From the NCBI RefSeq assembly GCF_000758525.1, contig NZ_CP009241.1, positions 1,488,001 through 1,552,000 on the forward strand: a stretch of 64,000 nt of DNA, in the 5' to 3' direction. This document shows positions 16,698-25,654 of the stretch, piece by piece. The stretch's first letter is position 1. The number at the start of each line of letters is the position of its first letter. Made by a program: the position numbers and the translations under genes. The stretch comes from Paenibacillus sp. FSL H7-0357 (lineage in GTDB: Bacteria > Bacillota > Bacilli > Paenibacillales > Paenibacillaceae). The notes under the pieces were generated by a model. That model was not told the origin of the DNA. It did no database searches and worked only from the letters and a program-made list of their open reading frames with translations.

Positions 16698-16958
16698 ATG
16701 GCCAAAAAAAAGAAAATAACCCCTGCTCCACGTCCCGCTGCATCGGATGCTCCGGCAACACTCCGGGATCTCCTCAGCAGTGATGTGCTTGACAAGCTGA
16801 AGGCGCAGTCCGATGCGCTCAAAGCCGAGGAGAATGACAAGAAAGAGGCAGCCCGCAAAGCGGTAGAGGATCAGCGGAAAGCCGAGCAGAAGCGGCTGGA
16901 GAATGATTTTGCCCATTTGCTGGAGAACAGCAAACAGGATTGGCATAAATTCAAGTAA
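16698..16958 (+). CDS. YqkE-family (DUF3886) protein
   Basis: An 86-residue, highly charged protein beginning MAKKKKITPAPRP. It continues with TLRDLLSSDVLDKLKAQ and a long Lys/Glu/Ala-rich helix (ENDKKEAARKAVEDQRKAEQ) ending FAHLLENSKQDWHKFK. This matches the small YqkE/DUF3886 proteins of Bacilli, whose function is unknown. The start at 16698 is preferred because AAAGGATGAG lies 6 bases before it; two in-frame ATGs further upstream have no RBS. A coiled coil is likely. Confidence 0.82.
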   Translation: MAKKKKITPAPRPAASDAPATLRDLLSSDVLDKLKAQSDALKAEENDKKEAARKAVEDQRKAEQKRLENDFAHLLENSKQDWHKFK

Positions 16959-17052
16959 ACAAATAACCTATGAAGAGGGCGCCTGGGAGGGTGTCTTCTT
17001 TTTTTGCGTGCAGGGGAAATAGTCCTTTTGATGTATTTTTTACACAGGTGAG

Positions 17053-17084
17053 CCGCAGAATTCAGTAGATTCTGCGGTTTTTTT
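17053..17084 (+). terminator. intrinsic terminator
   Basis: CCGCAGAAT pairs with ATTCTGCGG around a 7-base loop and is followed by seven T residues. A weaker hairpin with T7 lies just upstream near 16975-17005. Confidence 0.85.
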
Positions 17085-17117
17085 GCAGCCTGGCGGACAG
17101 GACTTCCAATATTAGGG

Positions 17118-17147
17118 TTGACAATCTGCAGCAGAGCCATATATTAT
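17118..17147 (+). promoter_or_regulatory. strong sigma-A-type promoter of a small transcript
   Basis: TTGACA (17118-17123), an 18-base spacer and TATTAT (17142-17147). Confidence 0.65.
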
Positions 17148-17153
17148 TGGGTT

Positions 17154-17402
17154 TATCATTTAGAGAAGGGAGGCCGATGGGCCATGATTGGAACTATTGT
17201 ACTGGAATTGTTGCCTTGCCACATTACAACCGCATATGAACCATCTGATCTCATCGCCTTCGTCCGGGAGACATGATGTGCCCTTGGCTCATCCTGTCGC
17301 ATTCTTGCACACATGGGTAAGCTTTAAATTATGTTAGGTAATTTTGAAGCAATGATTAGCTCTTCAGGAGCCGTGGATCAGAACTGATCTGCGGCTTTTT
17401 TT
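17154..17402 (+). ncRNA. candidate small RNA or short mRNA bounded by promoter and terminator
   Basis: A transcript of about 250 nt is implied by the promoter at 17118-17147 and an intrinsic terminator at 17370-17402 (GCCGTGGATCAG with CTGATCTGCGGC, then seven T). It contains two short frames behind GGGAGG: 17177-17236 (19 codons) and 17184-17276 (30 codons, beginning MIGTIVLELL). I do not recognise it as 6S, SRP, tmRNA or any riboswitch. Because it terminates before rtcB it is probably independent of that gene. Confidence 0.4.
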
Positions 17403-17489
17403 GCGTACCTGAAACACTAAAGATTTCACGAACGGAAAGATAATTTAATTTAACTTATTAACGAACTTGAGAGGAATTGAAAATAACTT

Positions 17490-18941
17490 ATGAATAGTAA
17501 TTCACAACAAGCGGGCTTCGATGAGCCGCAATATAAACACCGGGTGGCTCTTCCGGGAGGCGACCTGAAGGTCTATGCCAGCGGGCAATTATTTGCCACA
17601 CTGGACTATAAGGTTATGGAAATGGCGAACAACAACCTGCAAATCCCGAATATTGAATATATGAGCTATACACCGGATGTGCATGTAGGCGTCGGCACCT
17701 GCATCGGCACAACTGCGGTATGGGATGCGGCAGGAGGATATGTGTCGCCCTCTATCGTGGGCAGCGACATCGGCTGCGGAATGCGCGTGCATCTCACCAA
17801 TCTGCACAAGGATGATCTGCGTGAGGTTAAGCTGCGGAGAAAGCTGGTCCGCGCCATCGAGAAATATTTGCCGATGGAGGCGCAGCAGCGGGGCCATTAC
17901 AGCGATATCCGGCTGGAGAATGTGGTCCGCAAGGGGCTGCACGGGCTGCCGAACAAATATGTGCCCGACAGCTACACTCCGAAGAAATCAAGCGCGCTTT
18001 CCCATGTGGAGATCAGCAAGCTGGCGTTTGACGAGGAGATCCTGAATGAGCTGCCCGATATGGCCTGGCACCGCGGACACCGCCAGCTGGGTACCCTTGG
18101 AGGAGGCAATCATTTCGTCGAGATTCAGGCGATTGAGATTGCGGAGGAACAGCGGGAGGTGGCGGAAGCCTGGGGGCTGCAGGACGGGCAGGTTGCCGTG
18201 ATGATCCATTCCGGCTCACGGGCCTGGGGCGGCATGGTCAACCAGTTCTGCACCCCGGCCTTCGCCAAGGTGATGGGGCAGCTAGGACTTGGCAGCGCCG
18301 ATCCGCGCCTGATCTTTGCCCCGCTGGAACATCCGCAAGGCCAGCGTTATGTTAATCTGATGTACTCCGCCTTGAACTACGCTGTCGTGAACCGGCATCT
18401 GATCGCCTACGGTGTCCGCGAAGCGTTCCGTGAGGTGTTCGGCACGAAATGTGAGCTGCGCACCCTGTATGACCTGATGCACAATTATGCCTGGAAGGAA
18501 GAGACCTCTTCGGGGACCAAATTTGTGCACCGCAAGGGGGCTACCCGTGCCTTGCCGGCTCAGCATCCGGACAATCCGCGGCCTTATGCCGCGACCGGTC
18601 ACCCGGCGCTGATTCCCGGCTCAATGGGCACCGCCTCTTATATCATGGTCGGCCAGCCCGGCGGAGAAGAGAACTTTTATTCCATCTGCCACGGTGCAGG
18701 GCGGATCCGTTCACGCACGGCAACGAAACGGCTGGTGTCTGTTCATGAATTTTCCCAGTCGCTAAAGGTAGGCAAAGAAGATGAGATTGTAGTAAACCAG
18801 CATTCCCTGGAATCTATCATTGACGAATCTCCCCAAGCCTATAAGAATGTAGATGAGATCATAGAAAGCGTTACGGGCGCCGGCCTGGCTGCCGTTGTGG
18901 CCAAGTGCAAGCCGCTCGCAGCGATAAAGGGGACCAAATAG
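17490..18941 (+). CDS. rtcB: RtcB-family RNA ligase
   Basis: GTP/Mn-dependent ligase joining RNA 2',3'-cyclic phosphate or 3'-phosphate ends to 5'-OH ends. In the 483-residue protein the metal-site motifs are visible: [30 protein letters not shown] with the Cys, [14 protein letters not shown] with Asn/His/Glu ligands and [11 protein letters not shown]. The guanylylated-His region is [17 protein letters not shown] near residue 395. The RBS (GAGAGG) is somewhat far from the ATG. An AAA+ ATPase gene starts 1 base after the stop, so the pair is likely an RNA-repair or processing operon. Confidence 0.93.
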   Translation: MNSNSQQAGFDEPQYKHRVALPGGDLKVYASGQLFATLDYKVMEMANNNLQIPNIEYMSYTPDVHVGVGTCIGTTAVWDAAGGYVSPSIVGSDIGCGMRVHLTNLHKDDLREVKLRRKLVRAIEKYLPMEAQQRGHYSDIRLENVVRKGLHGLPNKYVPDSYTPKKSSALSHVEISKLAFDEEILNELPDMAWHRGHRQLGTLGGGNHFVEIQAIEIAEEQREVAEAWGLQDGQVAVMIHSGSRAWGGMVNQFCTPAFAKVMGQLGLGSADPRLIFAPLEHPQGQRYVNLMYSALNYAVVNRHLIAYGVREAFREVFGTKCELRTLYDLMHNYAWKEETSSGTKFVHRKGATRALPAQHPDNPRPYAATGHPALIPGSMGTASYIMVGQPGGEENFYSICHGAGRIRSRTATKRLVSVHEFSQSLKVGKEDEIVVNQHSLESIIDESPQAYKNVDEIIESVTGAGLAAVVAKCKPLAAIKGTK

Positions 18942-18942
18942 G

Positions 18943-20229
18943 ATGGAGCAGGAGTGCAAGAAACAGGCTGTGATTTACGAATACGATGGAGGCACGAGTG
19001 GCATGATCAAAGGGTACGACGTCTACGCCCGCCTAGTAGACGGTATCCTTGAAGCTCTTTATGCCCGCTATGGTGTCCGCTATGAGCTGTACGCCAGCGA
19101 CGACCCCAACAGTGAGTATTGGAAGCTGCTGGAGAATGATGTGCAGTCCGGCAACCCCGGAGTAGAGCATGTGGCGCGGATATTTGACCGGCTGGAGGAC
19201 CGTACCTTTGTCTACGACGATGACAAGGAGCAGCCGGAATATAATATTCACCTGTCGATCCGCAACAATGTGCTGGCTTATCCTGCAATGGGCGTGGCGC
19301 TGGCACGCGTGCCCGTATTTCAGGAGAACGGCATTAACTTTCAGGATTTTGTATTTGCCGCCTCCGACGCGCAGCTGCAGGCTTTCCTGAGCAATGTGCG
19401 CACGCGGCAGCGGGAGCAGAATATCAATAAGGTGACGGTGTTCACCGATCGGCGCAACGGTATTTTCCGGGAAGATGAGCCAATCACCCGTTCTGTCGGA
19501 CGGGAGGAAGTGGTGCTGGATGTCGCGATCAAAAAGGAAATCTACCGCTCGCTCGACCAGTTTTTCGATTCTGACCGCAGCTTCTATGTGACCTATGACA
19601 TCCCTTATAAACGGGGGATTCTGCTCTACGGGCATCCGGGAAACGGCAAGACGACGCTCGTCAAGTCCATCGCCGGAAGTGTGCCCGGACCGGTGATCTA
19701 TTGGCAGATCACCGAATATACAAGCAGCGAGTCGGTAGGCGAGGTGTTTGAAGCCGCAGCCCGGCTGGCACCGATGGTGCTGGTGATTGAGGATATCGAC
19801 TCTATGCCGCAGGAGGTCAGATCCTTTTTCCTGAATACTTTGGACGGGGCGACCTCTAAGGAAGGTATCTTTCTGATCGGCACGACCAACTATCCGGAAA
19901 AGATAGATCCCGGACTGATGAACCGCGCCGGACGTTTTGACCGGGCCTATGAGATCAAAATGCCGAATGAGGAGCTAAGGCTGGAGTATTTGCGGCTGCG
20001 CGGCTTCTCCACCTTTGCCGGTGATGAGGGAGTTGACCTGGCCGCACGCTTGACCGGAGATTTCTCCCTGACCCAGCTTGGCGAGCTGTATGTCAGTGCG
20101 GCACTGGAATGGCATGAGAACGGCAGAGCCGATGTGGAGGCGCTTGTCCGCGGAATGCGCGGGGAGCTGGACAAAGGACGCAAGCGCGAATGGATGAAGG
20201 ACGGCTCGTCCACGATTGGATTTTACTGA
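18943..20229 (+). CDS. AAA+ ATPase coupled to RtcB
   Basis: A 428-residue protein. The N-terminal 190 residues show no family I recognise. They are followed by a classic AAA module: Walker [14 protein letters not shown] near 227, Walker [10 protein letters not shown] near 283, sensor 1 [11 protein letters not shown] and arginine fingers in [14 protein letters not shown]. The C-terminal lid helix ends in [14 protein letters not shown]. It resembles BCS1/katanin-like or archaeal remodelling ATPases rather than the sigma54 activator RtcR usually linked to rtcB. AAAGGGGA at the end of rtcB acts as RBS. A role in remodelling RNA or RNP substrates for RtcB is inference. Confidence 0.82.
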   Translation: MEQECKKQAVIYEYDGGTSGMIKGYDVYARLVDGILEALYARYGVRYELYASDDPNSEYWKLLENDVQSGNPGVEHVARIFDRLEDRTFVYDDDKEQPEYNIHLSIRNNVLAYPAMGVALARVPVFQENGINFQDFVFAASDAQLQAFLSNVRTRQREQNINKVTVFTDRRNGIFREDEPITRSVGREEVVLDVAIKKEIYRSLDQFFDSDRSFYVTYDIPYKRGILLYGHPGNGKTTLVKSIAGSVPGPVIYWQITEYTSSESVGEVFEAAARLAPMVLVIEDIDSMPQEVRSFFLNTLDGATSKEGIFLIGTTNYPEKIDPGLMNRAGRFDRAYEIKMPNEELRLEYLRLRGFSTFAGDEGVDLAARLTGDFSLTQLGELYVSAALEWHENGRADVEALVRGMRGELDKGRKREWMKDGSSTIGFY

Positions 20230-20245
20230 TTTTATTTGGCAAAGA

Positions 20246-20279
20246 AGCCCGGGTCCTGGAGACACCGGGCTATCTTTTT
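20246..20279 (+). terminator. intrinsic terminator of the rtcB operon
   Basis: AGCCCGG pairs with CCGGGCT over a loop of about 12 bases, followed by TATCTTTTT. Confidence 0.75.
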
Positions 20280-20451
20280 GTATTTGCGTTTCATTATCTT
20301 GGTTAGGGCACCCGTCTGCCTACCGAAAGATTGTACGCGGTATTTTTTGCATCGATGGACCGGGTTATCGTGATTGATTCATCTTGGATGAATATCTGAT
20401 TGGCCTTTTGCTCCTCACCTGTTTAATCAGCAAAAATTATTATCCTGACCA

Positions 20452-20476
20452 TGTAACTTTTTCCAATCTTATACGT
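20452..20476 (+). promoter_or_regulatory. ECF-sigma-type promoter (probable autoregulation)
   Basis: TGTAAC (20452-20457), a 16-base spacer and CGT (20474-20476) match the known TGAAAC-N16-CGT class recognised by Bacillus ECF sigma factors. It lies 22 bp before the start of the ECF sigma gene. Confidence 0.6.
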
Positions 20477-20498
20477 GGTTAGAGTAAGGGGGGAGGGA

Positions 20499-21002
20499 AT
20501 GAAGCCAAATTCGCTGGATGATCTTTATGAGAGTTATGTTCAGGATATTTACCGCTATTTGCGCTCCCTCTGTCATGATCACCATGTGGCCGAAGATTTA
20601 ATGCAGGAGACTTTTTACCGGGCTTATCTGTACCTGGAGAATTGCCGTGAAGACACCATCAAGCCGTGGCTGTTCCGCGTTGCCTATAATGCTTTTGTGG
20701 ATTACAAGCGGAAAGAGAGCCGGAGTGTCACCAAAGAAGCGGGTTATTTCAATGAGCTGGCCCATCCGGATACGACCGAAGGCACCCTGCTGCGGCAGGA
20801 ACGTCTGGAAGAGATGGCCCTGTCTGTAGACAGCCTGCCGGAGGGGCAGCGCCACGCGCTGCTGTTGTACGATTTTCACGGAATGTCTTACAAGGAAGCG
20901 GCGGAGATCATGGATGTGGGGCTGTCTCAATATAAAATATTGTTATTCCGCGCCAGACAGCGGCTGCGGGAGGCAGAGCGGAGGAGGAGCAGGCATGAGT
21001 GA
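20499..21002 (+). CDS. ECF-type RNA polymerase sigma factor
   Basis: A sigma-70 family factor of 167 residues with region 2 (LYESYVQDIYRYLRSLC through VAEDLMQETFYRAYLYL, and PWLFRVAYNAFVDYKRK for -10 melting) and region 4 (LPEGQRHALLLYDFHGMSYKEAAEIMD, LLFRARQRLREAERR). The ATG at 20499 has an AGGGGGGAGG RBS; an upstream in-frame GTG at 20475 overlaps the -10 element and is unlikely. It overlaps the anti-sigma gene by 8 bases, implying coupled synthesis. An ECF-type promoter just upstream suggests positive autoregulation, probably in cell-envelope stress. Confidence 0.92.
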   Translation: MKPNSLDDLYESYVQDIYRYLRSLCHDHHVAEDLMQETFYRAYLYLENCREDTIKPWLFRVAYNAFVDYKRKESRSVTKEAGYFNELAHPDTTEGTLLRQERLEEMALSVDSLPEGQRHALLLYDFHGMSYKEAAEIMDVGLSQYKILLFRARQRLREAERRRSRHE

Positions 21003-22203
21003 GGAGTTCAAGGAGAAGCTGCGGAAGTACAGCGAGGGGACGCTGCCGGAAGAGGAACGGACTGAACTGGAGCAAGAGCTGGAGAAGCTGGAGGCCTATC
21101 AGGTCTATGTGGATGAGCTGATGGAACGGGAAGACCACATGTCTGAACATCAGGAGGTAGATCTCTCCGACGGCAAGAGCAAGGGTAAGGGAAAAAGAAA
21201 GAGGAAATCTGCGTCCGGCAGGGAAAAGGGCATTATACGCCGCGGCAAATGGAGGGCGCGAATAGCCAATACGTTTACTGTACTGGCGGCATTTCTGGCA
21301 TTTTGGATCATCAGCGGTATCATCACTGCAGTGTTCTATAGTACCGGTGGCCGGGGGGAGACTTACAGTGATGTAGTATCTTCAGCGGTAGCTGTCTCCC
21401 GCCCGAATACGATTGTCCATTTGAGCAGCAACACGAAGTTCTTTTTCAGAATGGAAATGTCAGGTAAGCTGCTGAAGCAAATCGGCGGGGAAACGGTGGA
21501 TGTGGGAAGCTACTCCACTCCGTTTCTGCTGGGGCTGGGCGGTGTAGGCAAGTTCTCCTGGACGGATGAACGGAGTGGCGGGAATTATTACTTTCAATAC
21601 CCGGAAACAGGGAAGAACTCAGGCAGTCTGCGCAGCGACGGGGTGGAGTGGCGGATGCTGGAGAAGCTTCACGAGGGCACCGTGGCTGAAGCTTATCTGT
21701 CTTTAGACCGGTTATACACAACGGATGAGCTGCTGAAGAAGCTGGAGCCATTGAATCTGCTGCCTGTGTGGTTCGCTGCAGATGCCGGTCAATTCTCGCG
21801 TGAACGCTTTGCCGGCACTCCCCTTGGATTTCCTTATACACCGCTGTGGCATGCCGATGACATGAAGGTAACAAAGATCTCGGAAGAGAAATCGGGCTGG
21901 TTCAGCAAGGTGACTTCAAGCAGTTCGGTCTCTCCACCTGTTGAATCCTACGGGGACGGCGCTTTGCGTGAGGAGAACTTCATGGATACCTTGCGGCTAA
22001 TGCAGCAGCATAAAAAAATATCAAACAACGTAGCCCCATTCATTAATCTGGATGAATCCATAAGTTATCTCGGGGAGCACGGCGTTAAGCTGTATGGAGT
22101 TGTTGTTACGGGTCCGGTAAAGGAGCTCCTGAAGCTCCGGGAGGATACATGGATCAGCAATATCCGGATTGGGGAAGTTCGGCTGTGGAACTGGCGGGAA
22201 TAG
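20995..22203 (+). CDS. membrane anti-sigma factor with sigma-regulator N/C-terminal domains
   Basis: About 402 residues. A cytoplasmic Glu/Lys-rich N-terminal segment (EEFKEKLRKYSEGTLPEEE, residues 1-45) is followed by a very basic stretch, one transmembrane helix at about 91-115 (VLAAFLAFWIISGIITAVFY) and a large extracytoplasmic domain. The two-part layout matches proteins with Sigma_reg_N and Sigma_reg_C domains encoded next to ECF sigma factors in Paenibacillus. It presumably holds the upstream sigma at the membrane until an external signal arrives. The start at 20995 follows GGAGGAGGAGC inside the sigma gene. Confidence 0.85.
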   Translation: MSEEFKEKLRKYSEGTLPEEERTELEQELEKLEAYQVYVDELMEREDHMSEHQEVDLSDGKSKGKGKRKRKSASGREKGIIRRGKWRARIANTFTVLAAFLAFWIISGIITAVFYSTGGRGETYSDVVSSAVAVSRPNTIVHLSSNTKFFFRMEMSGKLLKQIGGETVDVGSYSTPFLLGLGGVGKFSWTDERSGGNYYFQYPETGKNSGSLRSDGVEWRMLEKLHEGTVAEAYLSLDRLYTTDELLKKLEPLNLLPVWFAADAGQFSRERFAGTPLGFPYTPLWHADDMKVTKISEEKSGWFSKVTSSSSVSPPVESYGDGALREENFMDTLRLMQQHKKISNNVAPFINLDESISYLGEHGVKLYGVVVTGPVKELLKLREDTWISNIRIGEVRLWNWRE

Positions 22204-22370
22204 GGAACTGAACTATAGAGGTAATCATGCATTTTGGACTCGATCGCTTAAGGGAAACAACCGGTTTACTTGCTTCTCCCACGCGCAAATCGTACAATTA
22301 GCAGAATATTAATGATTATGGCTGCTTGCGATACTTGCGCGGGCAATATGGGGATTAGGAGCTGAAGCTG

Positions 22371-22877
22371 ATGAAAATAGGAGTTGTATCGGATACGCAT
22401 ATGTCACGGAATGCGAAGTCGCTGCCGCAGGCGCTTGTGGCGGAATTCCGCCATGTTGACCAGATTCTGCATCTCGGCGATTGGGTGGCGCTGGAGATCT
22501 ATGAAATGCTGTCGCAGCTCGCGACGGTCGAGGGAATTGCCGGCAATAATGATGGAGCCGAGATTATTCAGCGGTTCGGAGAGCGCAAGATCATTACGCT
22601 GGAAGGTGTGCGTATCGGGATGATCCACGGACATGCCCCGTATTCGCGCAAAGGTACGGACGGGAATGCACTGCTCGCTTTTGAAGGCGATGAGGTGGAC
22701 TGCATTCTATTCGGTCATTCTCATCAGCCGCTGATGCGCAGGGAAAACGGTATTCTGCTGTTTAATCCCGGATCACCGACCGACAAGCGGCGGGAGAAGC
22801 AGTATTCATTCGGGCTGCTGGACATCGAAGACGGCATAATCAGTGCCCGGCATGTCTTCTATGACTCCAGGGACTAA
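22371..22877 (+). CDS. YfcE/MJ0936-type metallophosphoesterase
   Basis: A calcineurin-like phosphodiesterase of 168 residues with all the metal motifs: VVSDTHMSR (Asp8, His10), ILHLGDWVAL, GNNDGAEI, IGMIHGHAPYS and ILFGHSHQPLM. Family members hydrolyse phosphodiester bonds with Mn or Ni; the physiological substrate is not known. TAGGAG precedes the ATG by about 9 bases. The 167 bp before it, after the anti-sigma gene, contain no obvious element. Confidence 0.92.
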   Translation: MKIGVVSDTHMSRNAKSLPQALVAEFRHVDQILHLGDWVALEIYEMLSQLATVEGIAGNNDGAEIIQRFGERKIITLEGVRIGMIHGHAPYSRKGTDGNALLAFEGDEVDCILFGHSHQPLMRRENGILLFNPGSPTDKRREKQYSFGLLDIEDGIISARHVFYDSRD

Positions 22878-22993
22878 GTAAGGAAATAGGAAGCATTGTC
22901 CAAACTAAAATGCATTCTCTCCATGTTCACCTGGCAGCTGAACTTTTAAAATAATGTATACATCTTATTATTGGCTGTTGCCGGAAAGTTGGA

Positions 22994-23476
22994 ATGATGA
23001 TGCCGGAGTATCGTTTGGAACGTGCTGGCCTTGAAGACCTTGAACAGATTGCTCTGCTGTTTGATGAATATCGCGTGTATTATGGCCAGGTTTCCGATCT
23101 TCAAGGAGTCCAGTTTTTCCTGAAAGCCAGACTGGAGGCGGATGAGTCCGCAATTTGGATGGCTGTAACGGGGAACGGCGCTAATAAGGAGGCCGGAGGG
23201 TTTGCCCAGCTCTATCCATCCTTCTCCTCGGTGAGCATGCAGCGGCTCTGGATACTGAATGATCTGTATGTGGCCGCGGAGCTGCGCGGACAGGGTTTGG
23301 GCTCCTTACTGCTGGACGGTGCCCGGGAGTTCGCTTTGAGCACTGGAAGCAAAGGGCTGACCTTGACTACGATGACAGATAATACTACTGCGCAGCGTCT
23401 ATACGTTGCGAAAGGCTATGTCCGGGATGATGAGTTCTACACTTATAATCTATTTTTGAATACCAAGCAGGAATAG
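22994..23476 (+). CDS. GNAT family N-acetyltransferase
   Basis: 160 residues with ERAGLEDLEQIALLFDEYRVYYG at the N terminus, the acetyl-CoA site LNDLYVAAELRGQGLGSLLLDGARE near residues 88-110, and the C-terminal TTMTDNTTAQRLYVAKGYVRDDEFYTYNL. This organisation is typical of GNAT proteins of unspecified substrate. Three consecutive Met codons open the frame and the RBS is weak, so the exact start is uncertain by up to two codons. A HAD hydrolase gene follows after 14 bases, suggesting an operon. Confidence 0.88.
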   Translation: MMMPEYRLERAGLEDLEQIALLFDEYRVYYGQVSDLQGVQFFLKARLEADESAIWMAVTGNGANKEAGGFAQLYPSFSSVSMQRLWILNDLYVAAELRGQGLGSLLLDGAREFALSTGSKGLTLTTMTDNTTAQRLYVAKGYVRDDEFYTYNLFLNTKQE

Positions 23477-23490
23477 TAAGGGGCGTTAAT

Positions 23491-24201
23491 GTGGATAACA
23501 GCAATAAACTGGCGGTTTTTTTTGATTTGGATGATACTTTGTACGATCATTTGGTGCCTTTCCGGGAAGCGGTACGCGAGGTTTTGGCCCCGGATGAGGA
23601 CAGTCTGGACTATGCGGAGCTATTTTATAAAGTGAGGCATCACAGTGACCAGCTCTGGCCAAAGTATTTGCGGGGCGAGCTTGAGCTGGAGGAGACACGG
23701 GTGCAGCGTCTGGAGCTGGCTTTTGCCGAATACGGGATGGACCTTAGCCGGGAGCAGGCAGCCCAAGTTCAGGCGTCCTACATTGGCCGGCAGTATTCCA
23801 TTCAGTTCATAGACGGTGTAGAAGAGCAGCTGCGGCGGTTCATCGCTCTTGGGCACAAGGTGGGGATTATCACCAATGGCCCGAAGGCTCACCAGATGAG
23901 CAAGCTGCGCGGACTTGGCATCGACAAGCTGATTTCGGAAGAGATGATCTTCATCTCGGATGCCGTTGGGCTGGCCAAGCCGGACCCGGAGATCTTTGCC
24001 CATGTTAACCGCGTGAGCGGAACAACAGCGGAGAACTCGCTGTATGTCGGAGATACCTGGAACAATGATGTAGTTGGCGCGCTTGCAGCAGGCTGGAAAG
24101 TATGCTGGTACAATCCGCGCGGCAGACAGCCGGGAACCGGTCATAGCCCAAGCTTCACCTTTGCCAGTTACCAAGAATTCAGCGAGCTTCCGCTGATCTG
24201 A
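23491..24201 (+). CDS. HAD-superfamily hydrolase (YjjG/pyrimidine-nucleotidase-like)
   Basis: A 236-residue phosphatase with the four HAD motifs: FFDLDDTLYDH (nucleophile and acid Asp), IITNGPKAHQ, the Lys in LAKPDPEIFAH, and YVGDTWNNDVVGA. The helical cap between residues 20 and 95 places it in subfamily IA, near YjjG/YsbA nucleotidases. It starts at GTG (23491), with TAAGGGG 7 bases upstream; the overlapping ATG is out of frame. It ends before a strong bidirectional terminator. Confidence 0.9.
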   Translation: MDNSNKLAVFFDLDDTLYDHLVPFREAVREVLAPDEDSLDYAELFYKVRHHSDQLWPKYLRGELELEETRVQRLELAFAEYGMDLSREQAAQVQASYIGRQYSIQFIDGVEEQLRRFIALGHKVGIITNGPKAHQMSKLRGLGIDKLISEEMIFISDAVGLAKPDPEIFAHVNRVSGTTAENSLYVGDTWNNDVVGALAAGWKVCWYNPRGRQPGTGHSPSFTFASYQEFSELPLI

Positions 24202-24224
24202 GGAGTAAGCGATACGGAATACAA

Positions 24225-24258
24225 AATAAGCGGCGGAGCCTCAGCTCCGCCGCTTATT
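24225..24258. terminator. bidirectional terminator
   Basis: AATAAGCGGCGGAGC pairs with GCTCCGCCGCTTATT around a 4-base loop, between the converging HAD and apbE genes. Confidence 0.85.
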
Positions 24259-24330
24259 CGTTCTATGGTTCCGAAAGACAAGGGTATATAGGCTTCGGAT
24301 TATGAATGCCCCTTATCTTCTTCTTCTTAG

Positions 24331-25449
24331 TTACTCCGCAAAGCTATACGTTGGATCCGTGAGCTGCAGTCTCTCTCTAATGCCTGAAGTGGCATAGATT
24401 TTGTTGTCATCGGTAATGAAGAAGGCTTCCACGTCCTCCGGCAGAGCTTCAAGGTAGGCCATGCCTTCCTCAAGCCCCATCAGGAATACGCCGGTGGACA
24501 AGGCATCCGCATCCGTTGCGTTCGGGCTCATAATCGTAATGCTCTTTAAGCCGTTCTGGGAAGGGAATCCTGTACGCGGGTCAAGTATATGGTGATAGCG
24601 AATATTATCCTGCATGAAGTAACGCTCATAAACGCCGGAAGCATCGATGACCTCATTGGAAATCTTGATAGTGCCCAGCTGTGTGCCGCGGGTCTTATCG
24701 GGGTCCTGCAGGCCGATGTTCCACTGCGATCCATTCGGCTTGTTGCCGAGGGCAATGATGCTGCTGCCGCCGAGGTTGATCATCGCACTGTCCAGACCTT
24801 GCTCCTTCAAATAATCGGCGATCCGGTCAGCGGCATAACCTTTGCCGATTCCGCCCATATCGAGCACCATGCCTTCTTTAGCCAGCTTCACGGTCTTCGC
24901 GGCTTCATCAACAATAATGTCCTTGTAATTGGTCAGGCTCTTGGCTTGTTCGATATCTGCTTGCGGAGGAACCTGCTCGCCGCCGTTGCCGATTTTCCAC
25001 AGATCCACCAGCGGCCCAATCGTCGGATCGAACAGCCCGTCCATCTCTTCGGCATATTTAATCGAAAGCTTGACGATGTCCAGAGTTTCGTCTGAGACAG
25101 TAACAGCTTCCTTACCTGCTGCCTGGTTGACCGCGTAGATTTCTCCATTTTCCTTAGTGCGGCTGAACTCTATATCCATCCGTTCCAGCATGGCCTGAAT
25201 GTCGTCCATATTTTTCTGCTCGGCATGATCGCCGAAGACCTTAATGTTAACGACCGTATCATAAATGTAAAAAGTCTGCTCAAGGGATTTCGTTCCGCCT
25301 TGTTCCGAAACTTTTGCACCGCCTGAGGTATCGGAGGTACTGGCAGCGTCTTTATCCTTGTTGCCTGTAAGCATCCAGATGCCGGCAACGGCAACGATAA
25401 TGATGACGAGAGCGACCAGAATTATCGCCGTTTTTTTGTTTTTAAACAT
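24331..25449 (-). CDS. apbE: FAD:protein FMN transferase
   Basis: Membrane-anchored flavin transferase that attaches FMN covalently to Thr/Ser of exported or membrane redox proteins. An N-terminal uncleaved helix (AIILVALVIIIVAVAGIWML) has no lipobox cysteine, so it is an anchor rather than a lipoprotein signal. Catalytic-domain signatures are FYIYDTVVNIKVFG, FDPTIGPLVDLWKIG, LDMGGIGKGYAADRI, INLGGSSIIALG, HHILDPRTGFPSQ and ATDADALSTGVFLMG, which hold the Mg and FAD sites. The 372-residue form starting at 25449, behind GGATGGTGG, is preferred over an upstream ATG. It is a lone gene here; its flavoprotein partner is not in the window. Confidence 0.92.
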   Translation of the reverse strand: MFKNKKTAIILVALVIIIVAVAGIWMLTGNKDKDAASTSDTSGGAKVSEQGGTKSLEQTFYIYDTVVNIKVFGDHAEQKNMDDIQAMLERMDIEFSRTKENGEIYAVNQAAGKEAVTVSDETLDIVKLSIKYAEEMDGLFDPTIGPLVDLWKIGNGGEQVPPQADIEQAKSLTNYKDIIVDEAAKTVKLAKEGMVLDMGGIGKGYAADRIADYLKEQGLDSAMINLGGSSIIALGNKPNGSQWNIGLQDPDKTRGTQLGTIKISNEVIDASGVYERYFMQDNIRYHHILDPRTGFPSQNGLKSITIMSPNATDADALSTGVFLMGLEEGMAYLEALPEDVEAFFITDDNKIYATSGIRERLQLTDPTYSFAE

Positions 25450-25575
25450 ATTCCACCATCCATAAAAGTAGTTTCTTGAACTCATCTTTACTATCATACC
25501 CCAGAAAGAATGGCAATGGATACTAATTTCATGACATTTTGCGGATTAAGAAGATCGGAAGAAGCAGTCCGCAGA

Positions 25576-25626
25576 AACAGCAGAAACACCCGCTTCCCGA
25601 AAGGGCAGGCAGGTGTTTCTGCTGTT
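25576..25626 (-). terminator. long hairpin downstream of the glycosyltransferase gene
   Basis: A perfect 15-bp stem (AACAGCAGAAACACC with GGTGTTTCTGCTGTT) lies between the glycosyltransferase stop and the apbE start region. It lacks a good U-run, so it may be a terminator or an mRNA 3' stabiliser. Confidence 0.55.
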
Positions 25627-25654
25627 GTCCATTATGAAGTTTGTGTGGAGAGCG

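Noticed and set aside
24589..25095. Open frame opposite apbE
   Set aside because: Antisense shadow of conserved ApbE motifs, with no start signal.
25576..25626. Insertion-element end or attachment site
   Set aside because: A simple single hairpin next to a stop codon is better explained as a 3' mRNA structure.
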